Assembly: GCA_025201865.1 (NCBI GenBank)
Contig: MU602687.1
Location: 9,141-30,620 of the forward strand
From: Ramicandelaber brevisporus
Taxonomy: Eukaryota; Kickxellomycota; Ramicandelaberales; Ramicandelaberaceae
DNA length: 21,480 bases
Reading direction: 5' to 3'
In this document: positions 15,766 through 21,480 of the stretch, piece after piece
How the letters are laid out: every line of letters starts with the position of its first letter
How positions within the stretch are numbered: the stretch's first letter is position 1
The notes under the pieces: generated by a model
What the model saw: the letters and a program-made list of their open reading frames with translations, nothing else
What the model was told of the DNA's origin: nothing
The model's database searches: none
Translations under genes and position numbers: made by a program

Positions 15766-17898
15766 TTAAGCCGCAGCTAACTGATTAATAGTGTTGCGGC
15801 GGAAGCGACCCTTAACTCGATCAATAAAGCCGCTCTGATGGTGCTGCTGCTGCTGAGGCGACTGCTGTTGCTTGTGCTGCTGCAATGGTTGACGAACAGG
15901 CGACGGCGCAGCCAACTTTGAACTGTACTTTGTTGGAGTCTGGTGAGGAGTGGTTGACTTTCCAAGCACCTTTGTAGCTACATCAGCCATCAACACACTT
16001 GCTCGTTGACGGGGCTGATGTCCAACTGTGGCCGCATGATAATTGTCCATCTGTTGCTGTTGCTGCTGAATCATGGTCTGGTGATAAGATGGGTCAGCAT
16101 CAATTGCGGGCTCGACTGAAGAGCAGCTGCAGAAAGATGCAGTTCCATCATCACCACTGTCGGACTCAAACTCGCTTCCATCATCCAGGTGATCGCACTC
16201 ATCAATAGAGTTTGGATCGGATCCAACCATTGTAGGCGATCCATCAGCTGGAGATGGGCTCAAGTTGAACTGAGGGCTGCATGGAGTTGGTGGAACCTCG
16301 CTGTTTGGAACGACAGCTGAGCCTTGGTAAAGGCGCTGCTTCTGGAGTGGCTGCGGGCGATGAGTTGGCATCGCTGGATGACGCGGTGATATCGGTGATG
16401 GCGGTGCATTCGCAATAGCATAGTGTTGCTGCTGTTGCTGCTGCTGCTGCTGCTGATATTTCTGATGGCGATCAACCTTGACTGTGATTTGTGCAGCTGA
16501 TGCATTTGCAGCGGGAACGCGTCTTGGAGAGTACTCCAGGTGCTTCTGCTGAATGACAATAGCTGGTGCCGGGTAAGTATCAGCCATCTTCATAAAGCGA
16601 GAGCATGATGCAACCATCTTGTACAAGTCGTGCAATTTGATACGGTTCTCTGGGTTGATTGTGAACACATATCGCAAAATCTGTGCAAACTCATCGGTCA
16701 GTGGCAATGCTTGCTTCAGGAATGTTCGATCCATGTAATAGCGATAGAAGATAGGATCATCAATCACCGCTTGATTCCACGGATTGCGACCACTGGCCAA
16801 GTTGACCAGAATGACACCAAGTGCCCAGACGTCGTTTGGTGCAGTCAAGTATCCAACCAAGTTGCGGTTCAGCCCGCCTTGCGTCTCGCATGACATGTAG
16901 TATGCCGATCCACATCCAATCTCGTTGGACCAGATGCGGTCTGTTGCGAGACCAAAGTCAACAATGCGGACCTGGAACTTGGGCAGGATGCGGCCACCAA
17001 ACGGGAGATTGGGCAAAGTCTGGCCACTAGTTGAGATGGCGGCGTTGGCTTGGGCAATGGCGGCAGCAGCACCCCAAACACGATCGCGAACATCAATGCT
17101 CTCGATCATGTCAGAAATGCCAGAAGCAGAATGTGATGGTGACGAGCCAGGTGTGATTGGGGACCCAGGCGGCAAATGGTGCAAGGGCGGTGGCTGCATT
17201 TGCTGCTGCTGCTCACTGTATTGCAGGGCAGAGACATCGAGCAAGATGACGTTTTCTGGCTTGAGGTCACGATGATACACGCCATACCTGTGGCAGTGCT
17301 CAACGGCCTGTGCAATCTGCAAGAAGACATCACGAACCACCTCGTTGTGATCCGGCCAAACTGGGTTCTTGAAGGCTGGGTGGTTGACAATGTTCTCGTA
17401 CATGTCACCGCCTGGCACGTAGTCCAGGATCATGAACACAACATCGTTGACGTGCAGGACACGATGGAGCCGGACCACGTTTGGATGTGGTGGAACCTTG
17501 AGATGCAATCTGATTTCTTCATTCAAGCGAGACACCTTTTGACGCACCGAGCCTCGTGGGAAGCGAGTTGGCAGATCGTGGAGCTGTTCAAGCGGAAGAC
17601 CATCCAGGCTGGTACACCTGCGCAGCTGCTCCTCAAGCGGGTTGTTCATGCATTCAGATGCCCGGTCATCGAACGAGCAGTTGATGAGAGCCTGGCTGAC
17701 GGCATCGGTGAATGTGAAATCGCGAGTTGGGATGCATTTCATTGCCTTGAACTCTGAAGACACCGGTGCCAGGCGGTCGTGAATGAGGTAGACCTCGCCA
17801 TATGTGCCAACGCCGAGCGACTTGACTAGCCGGTACCGGCCGTCATCCAGCGTGCAGTTGACGAGCTGGCCAGCGAGCTTTCTGTCTGGAAGCGACAT
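15766..17898 (-). CDS. Ser/Thr protein kinase, Ran1/Sks1/Vhs1-like, with polyQ tail
   Basis: This 710-residue protein has a kinase domain at about residues 22-435 and a disordered C-terminal tail. The glycine loop is GVGTYGEV (29-36), the ATP lysine K54, the catalytic loop YHRDLKPENVILL (D211, N216), DFG at 314-316, then IGCGSAYYMSCETQ, NDVWALGVILVNLASGRNPW and NPENRIKL. The last two phrases are typical of the fungal Ran1/Pat1, Sks1, Vhs1 and Ksp1 group, linked to nutrient and sexual-development control. Odd points: an insert of about 70 residues between K54 and helix C, another of about 85 between the catalytic loop and DFG (Gln/Pro/Ser/Ala-rich), and SCE in place of the usual APE/SPE. The tail has a run of ten Gln (16426-16455) and further Gln-rich patches, plus SP/TP sites. 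Catalytic residues are intact, so it should be active. Confidence 0.9.
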   Translation of the reverse strand: MSLPDRKLAGQLVNCTLDDGRYRLVKSLGVGTYGEVYLIHDRLAPVSSEFKAMKCIPTRDFTFTDAVSQALINCSFDDRASECMNNPLEEQLRRCTSLDGLPLEQLHDLPTRFPRGSVRQKVSRLNEEIRLHLKVPPHPNVVRLHRVLHVNDVVFMILDYVPGGDMYENIVNHPAFKNPVWPDHNEVVRDVFLQIAQAVEHCHRYGVYHRDLKPENVILLDVSALQYSEQQQQMQPPPLHHLPPGSPITPGSSPSHSASGISDMIESIDVRDRVWGAAAAIAQANAAISTSGQTLPNLPFGGRILPKFQVRIVDFGLATDRIWSNEIGCGSAYYMSCETQGGLNRNLVGYLTAPNDVWALGVILVNLASGRNPWNQAVIDDPIFYRYYMDRTFLKQALPLTDEFAQILRYVFTINPENRIKLHDLYKMVASCSRFMKMADTYPAPAIVIQQKHLEYSPRRVPAANASAAQITVKVDRHQKYQQQQQQQQQQHYAIANAPPSPISPRHPAMPTHRPQPLQKQRLYQGSAVVPNSEVPPTPCSPQFNLSPSPADGSPTMVGSDPNSIDECDHLDDGSEFESDSGDDGTASFCSCSSVEPAIDADPSYHQTMIQQQQQQMDNYHAATVGHQPRQRASVLMADVATKVLGKSTTPHQTPTKYSSKLAAPSPVRQPLQQHKQQQSPQQQQHHQSGFIDRVKGRFRRNTINQLAAA
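16426..16455. repeat. CAG/CAA repeat coding for ten glutamines in the kinase tail
   Basis: Ten consecutive Gln codons on the minus strand, eight CAG and two CAA. Likely to vary in length among strains. Confidence 0.95.
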
Positions 17899-19730
17899 TG
17901 CTGAGCAAGCGTGCTGGAGTGAGAATGTGTGACAAGTGTGAGTGAGGATGTGGAAGAAAGGAAAGGAAAGGAGTGGAGAGGGTCGGACGACCGGGTTGAG
18001 CTGGCTGATAAAAGAGTGAACAGCAGCAGCAGCTCAATGTGGCGGACGGGTTGGTGCAAGTCCGATTGTGTGTTGTGTGTTGTGTTGTGTGTAATGCGTT
18101 GTGTGAGTGATTGTAGACCACGCTCTGGATGGGGAAGGGAGGCGAACTGAAGGTCTCGAGTTTGCACACACAAAGGAACCACGCTGAAAGTCCGCTCTGG
18201 TCCGAAAAAGAAAGAAAGAAAAAACTACAAAGGAAATTTCGGATGCAACACTAGTGGCGTGCACGATGAATCGGACGAGCCGTAGGGTGACTGGAGCGTG
18301 TTTTGAGTCAGTTAGTAAGTTAGCTGGCAAGACTGACTGAAGTTAAAAGAGTCCAGTACAATCAGAATGAATGCGAGAGTGTGTATGCTTCAGTACGTGT
18401 GCGTGCGTGTGTGTGTGCGTATGTGGAGTTCCTGGAGGTGACTTTGAGGAACGCGAACAAGATGAGCAAATAGGAGAAGTGTCAAGCAGGAACAAACCAA
18501 ACCACAAAAAAAAAAACGAGAAAGAAGGTAGATGCGGGTTGGCTACTTCTCGAGAAAGGAAGAAATTTCACAGGAACAATTTGATATAGCTTGTGAGCGG
18601 GGTGAGAAGTCGTGACAGCGAAGCCTCGAGATGGAGAACTGATCTGGATGATGGAGTTGAGCTGGGATTACAATTGAATCTGACCGAGTGAGTTGGTAAA
18701 GTCAATGAAGAAATGAATGTATTGGTGAGTGAGTGAGTATGTCACAAAGAGCTGTTGGAAGAATGTCGTGAGGTGCAAACAAGTAAAAGGAGGAGGAGAG
18801 AGTAGCAAGCAAGTGTCAGGAACAATTTATAAGGTTTTGAGGGTCTTTTTTGGCTGATGCTACTGGTGATGCAGGTAAAAGGAATGAGCTGTCTCTGTGA
18901 GTGTGTGGGTGTATGCGTCGCGTGCGGGCGATAAAAATGTAGATGGCTGCAGGACGCTCTTTTTTTTGCTGTTATAAACTTTGAGTGGAGTTGGAATGTT
19001 GGAGTGACAGTGCAGTGACAGTCAGCCAAAAAGAACTTCAGCTGCGCGTGCGGATTGTAGAAAAGGGTAGAAGCCAGAGAGTACGAAGAGTACGAGAGAA
19101 AGGAAAATACTGTGTATGAGAGAGAAAGAGGGAGAGCGAGAGAGAGGCAAGTTTGACTGTGGTGACGTTTTGGAGAGAGTAAAGCAGGACAGTGGCGGAC
19201 CCACGAAGAGAGAGCTGCAGTGCCTGGCTGTCTGGCTGGGAAGCACTGTGAAGAACAGCAGGCAAGCAGGCAAGCAGGCAAGCAAGCAAGCAAGCAAGTG
19301 AGCGTGTTTGCAGAATGACAAGCTTGCTGGCGTGGTTGCAGCTTTTGGTTGCTCAACACAAGACACTGCAATAACTCTCAGTGAACAAATCGGAATAAAA
19401 AAAAACGTGTAAAATGACGGAAAGGATGAAGGCGGGATAGGGCTTGCGCGTGACAGCAGCAAATGCAATTGATGTCAAAAAGACAGAAAAAACTTTAGGC
19501 GCATGCTTGCAGCTTTCATCCCCTCCCCAATATATGCGCGCGAAATCAATCGGCGGTGCAAGACAGAATTTGGGGCGCTGAGAGGAGAGTCAGGGACCGT
19601 TGATGCAGTCTGAAGATCCAAGGAGAGAAAGGACGCGTTAACGAGCAATTAAGTGTTTGCTGCTAAAACGCGAAAAAAGGAGATACAAATTGAAAGCAAA
19701 AAGTAAAAACAAAAGAGTAGCCTTGAAGGG
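17899..19730. other. 1.8 kb gene-poor, simple-repeat-rich region
   Basis: The region separates the divergent kinase and CCT6-tail genes. I find no believable coding sequence. It contains GTGTT/GT-rich stretches (about 18060-18100 and 18395-18425), many A-rich and GA-rich patches (a GAGAGA stretch about 19115-19147), a GCAA/GCAG tandem repeat (19255-19298) and one TGAGTCA (18304-18310). On the minus strand the same DNA is pyrimidine-rich, consistent with a long 5' leader and promoter for the kinase. A 209-codon minus-strand frame at 18742-19371 is discussed under rejected items. Confidence 0.6.
19255..19298. repeat. GCAAGCAG / GCAA tandem repeat
   Basis: GCAGGCAA units change into pure GCAA units, ending at the GCAAGTGAGC junction. 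On the minus strand it would read as alternating Leu-Ala-Cys codons, which creates spurious ORFs. Confidence 0.85.
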
Positions 19731-20015
19731 ATGGACCAGTTAAAATGCACGACCTTCAGCCCCAAGACTAAAGCCAAATGTAGGATTGGCTGTGGCGATC
19801 CTGACTGTAAGAACGATCCTTATCACTTCCAGATTGGCAGCCAGTGGATTGTCGGACTGGATCTGAAGACGGGCGAGCCGATGGACCCGACGGTGGAGGG
19901 CGTGTGGGACAACGCGTGCGTGGTGAAGCACCAGTTGACGAGCGCGGCCGAGCTGGCGCGCAATTTGCTGCTGGTCGACTCGATTGTGAAGGCGGGCCGC
20001 TCGCTTAAACAGTAA
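19731..20015 (+). CDS. Small ORF: Cys-rich leader joined to a CCT zeta (CCT6) C-terminal tail
   Basis: This 94-residue ORF ends in a segment (about 37-94) that closely follows the C-terminus of the chaperonin subunit CCT zeta: VGLDLKTGEPMDPTVEGVWD, then RNLLLVDSIVKAGRSLKQ. Full CCT6 proteins are about 530-550 residues, and the rest of the protein (apical, intermediate and most of the equatorial domain) is nowhere upstream on this strand. Residues 1-36 do not resemble CCT6; they contain C6, C17, C21 and C26, which could bind a metal. AG at 19831-19832, after a pyrimidine-rich stretch and exactly at the codon 35 boundary, could be a splice acceptor, so a terminal exon of a rearranged gene is possible. 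Alternatives: partial duplication (pseudogene), captured exon or real small protein. It could not fold a complete ATPase. The homology is judged from recalled family sequence. Confidence 0.7.
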   Translation: MDQLKCTTFSPKTKAKCRIGCGDPDCKNDPYHFQIGSQWIVGLDLKTGEPMDPTVEGVWDNACVVKHQLTSAAELARNLLLVDSIVKAGRSLKQ

Positions 20016-20016
20016 A

Positions 20017-20038
20017 ACACACACACACTCTCTCTCTC
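20017..20038. repeat. (AC)6(TC)5 compound microsatellite
   Basis: Six AC units directly followed by five TC units, starting one base after the stop codon of the CCT6-tail ORF. Confidence 0.9.
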
Positions 20039-20319
20039 TATACTATCGCTATTGTCTTTGAAGCGCCTCTTTGTTGTTTATTTGCTTTCGGCTCCCGCGA
20101 CCTGCGTTGGGGCGACCGCCATTGGCGCACATGCCACAGTCTGACCCTAAAAATAGCAGTACGTCATAAGTGCTCCTGTATCGATCGCCGCCGTGATTGG
20201 GCGGAGAAGCCGTCTCGTCCAAGCGACTTCTCTCGTGAGACGAAAGGTCAAGTCGGCTGAAGCCCTGTCCCTGAAGCGCCGAAAGTCCTGCTGCTGTTGT
20301 TTCTGCTGGCGCCGCACGG

Positions 20320-20325
20320 TATAAA
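20320..20325 (+). promoter_or_regulatory. TATAAA box of the secreted Thr/Pro-rich gene
   Basis: Exact TATA consensus in GC-rich surroundings, followed at about 35-45 bp by the start of the CT-rich leader. Spacing to a start site in that tract would be normal for fungi. Confidence 0.5.
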
Positions 20326-20535
20326 GATAGCCGGGCTGTTGCCGCTTTGGAGCTGCTAGCTGTTCCTTTTTCTTTCTTCTTTGCTTCTTCACTCACTCCA
20401 CCTCTTCTTTCTCTCTTTGCCTTCTATCCACATCGCCTTTTTCTCTCCATCCGCAAATACGACAGCTTGACGTTGCTCGCTTGCTCTAACCAACACCGTC
20501 TTCTCCACCTCCACCTCCACATCCCGAATACACAC

Positions 20536-21414
20536 ATGCGTTCCTTCGTTGCCGTTGCTGCTCTGGCCGCCGTTGCCGCCGCCGCCCCAGGCGCCTACGA
20601 CACCGCTCCACCAGCGCCAGCCTACCCAACCACCCCGGTTCCAACCACTGCGCCAGCCTATCCAACCACCCCAGTGCCAGTGACGAGCTACACCACCACC
20701 CCGGCCGGCGCCAGCTGCGAGAGCCCAGCACCGGTCACCGTCACCGTGCCACAGACCGTCGTCCAGACCGTCACTGCCACGCAGACCGCCGTCCAGACGC
20801 AGACCGTCACCAACACGCAGACCGTCACCCCAGCTCCAGTCACCAACACGCAGACCATCACGCAGACGGCCACCCCATCCCAGGTCTACGTCACGTCCGT
20901 CGTCACGTCGACCGCCCAGGTGTGCGCGCCAACCGCCACCGTCATCTACACCCAGACCGCCTGCGGCGTGACCTACCCGAACAGCACCATCGCCCCGACC
21001 TACACCCCGCTCCCAACCACCAGCGCCACCACCCCGTGCTCGTCCGCCACCCCACCAGCCAGCCAGTACACCACCCAGACCTACACCCCGCTCCCAACCA
21101 CCAACGCCACCACCCCATGCACCACGACTCCAGCTCCAGTGACCTCGAGCTACACCGTGCCACCAGCCTCGAGCACCCCGTGCACCACCACCCCGGTCGT
21201 GCCACCAGCCTCGTACACCCCGATCCCAGCCTCCAACGCCACCACCCCGTGCACCACCACCCCAGCTCCAGTCTCGAGCACCACCCCATGCACCACCACT
21301 CCAGTCGTGCCACCAGCCTCCTACACCCCGGCCCCAGTGTCCAGCACCGCCGTCGTGCCACCGGCCTCCTACACCCCAGTCCAGCCACCAGCTGCCGCCT
21401 ACAACTACTACTAA
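20536..21414 (+). CDS. Secreted Thr/Pro-rich mucin-like cell-surface protein
   Basis: From the ATG at 20536 the product has 292 residues and starts with a clear signal peptide, MRSFVAVAALAAVAAAAPGA. The open frame reaches back to a TTG at 20347, but only the ATG gives a signal peptide at the N-terminus and the upstream part is CT-rich leader. The mature part is Thr/Pro/Ala/Ser/Val-rich: PTTPVPTTAPAYPTTPVP repeats (31-48), a Gln-Thr-Val region (67-113) and a C-terminal region with five TTPC- or STPC-type motifs (C168, C195, C216, C239, C252) and VVPPASYTP repeats. Eight Cys in all and three N-glycosylation sequons (N149, N190, N234). Dense O-mannosylation is expected. No GPI signal or membrane segment follows, so it is probably secreted or wall-associated. 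Codon choice is extreme (CCA, ACC, GCC, TCG/TCC), suggesting high expression. Function beyond a surface/wall role is unknown. Confidence 0.85.
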   Translation: MRSFVAVAALAAVAAAAPGAYDTAPPAPAYPTTPVPTTAPAYPTTPVPVTSYTTTPAGASCESPAPVTVTVPQTVVQTVTATQTAVQTQTVTNTQTVTPAPVTNTQTITQTATPSQVYVTSVVTSTAQVCAPTATVIYTQTACGVTYPNSTIAPTYTPLPTTSATTPCSSATPPASQYTTQTYTPLPTTNATTPCTTTPAPVTSSYTVPPASSTPCTTTPVVPPASYTPIPASNATTPCTTTPAPVSSTTPCTTTPVVPPASYTPAPVSSTAVVPPASYTPVQPPAAAYNYY

Positions 21415-21480
21415 GCACCTCTCCTTCCCCCTCTAAGTACCAGTAACGTCAATTAAATCCCCCGTTCTTTCCTTTCCTAC
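21415..21480. other. 3' UTR of the Thr/Pro-rich gene
   Basis: CT-rich 3' sequence with an ATTAAA at 21452-21457, a plausible poly(A) signal. The window ends here. Confidence 0.45.

Larger units (their letters stand above)
20016..20535. other. Promoter and leader region of the Thr/Pro-rich gene
   Basis: After a dinucleotide repeat (20017-20038) there is no gene. A TATAAA at 20320-20325 lies 211 bp before the ATG, and from about 20365 to 20530 the DNA is strongly pyrimidine-rich (TTCTTT, CTCTC, CTCCAC), a pattern common in leaders and core promoters of highly expressed fungal genes. Confidence 0.55.

Noticed and set aside
17176-17757. 193-codon ORF antisense to the kinase
   Set aside because: It lies opposite the conserved kinase core; no recognisable domain and no independent promoter or codon signal.
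18742-19371. 209-codon minus-strand ORF with Leu/Cys/Ala/Ser-rich translation
   Set aside because: The translation is low-complexity and driven by GCAA, GA and GT repeats; overlapping frames are equally open and no domain or signal is credible. It is probably leader DNA of the kinase.
20347-20535. N-terminal extension of the Thr/Pro-rich protein by 63 residues
   Set aside because: It would start at TTG and place the signal peptide internally; the DNA is pyrimidine-rich leader behind a TATA box.
20922-21446. 174-codon plus-strand and 158-codon minus-strand frames inside the Thr/Pro-rich gene
   Set aside because: They are shadows of a repetitive gene with very biased codons; the His/Arg- or Trp/Gly/Cys-rich translations follow directly from ACC and CCA repeats.
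1-21480. tRNA, rRNA or CRISPR-like arrays
   Set aside because: I looked for GTTCRA T-loops with a matching anticodon arm, for rRNA-like conserved blocks and for regularly spaced repeats. None could be supported; the repeats present are microsatellites.

Overview
The window looks like nuclear DNA of a fungus, most likely an early-diverging one (Zoopagomycota, Kickxellomycotina type). This is inference: all genes read as uninterrupted ORFs, spacing is compact, and the gene set is typically fungal (F-box/LRR-like protein, PEX2, Ran1/Sks1-type kinase, MRP-type ABC transporter, Thr/Pro-rich secreted wall-type protein). Intergenic DNA is full of simple repeats, and the most biased gene prefers CCA, ACC and GCC codons. 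Nothing bacterial is visible (no operons, no Shine-Dalgarno pattern).

Layout. 1-2877: an F-box protein on the minus strand and a repeat-rich divergent intergenic region. 2878-5305: PEX2, a peroxisomal RING ubiquitin ligase, then a class I SAM methyltransferase, both on plus. 5331-7351: three minus-strand genes, namely two tandem low-molecular-weight protein tyrosine phosphatases and a secreted cysteine-rich protein built of two copies of one module. 7352-8469: a 1.1 kb intergenic stretch holding a decayed reverse-transcriptase fragment and three AP-1/Gcn4-type TGACTCA sites. 8470-12489: a full-length ABCC/MRP transporter whose 3' end carries a perfect 81-bp tandem duplication that copies the stop codon. 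12875-15439: cytosolic glutaminyl-tRNA synthetase. 15766-17898 (minus): a Ran1/Sks1-like protein kinase with large inserts and a polyglutamine tail. 17899-19730: 1.8 kb of simple-sequence-rich DNA without a credible gene. 19731-20015: a 94-residue ORF whose last ~57 residues match the C-terminus of chaperonin CCT zeta (CCT6) behind an unrelated Cys-rich leader. 20536-21414: an almost uncharged secreted Thr/Pro-rich protein.

Most genes are unlinked housekeeping or signalling functions and do not form a pathway. The observations most worth following are the free-standing CCT6 tail ORF, the internally duplicated 20-cysteine secreted protein, the retroelement relic, the phosphatase tandem pair and the 81-bp duplication at the transporter stop codon. 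Two ORFs that look longer begin at TTG; for the transporter and the secreted protein I chose the first in-frame ATG (8470 and 20536).
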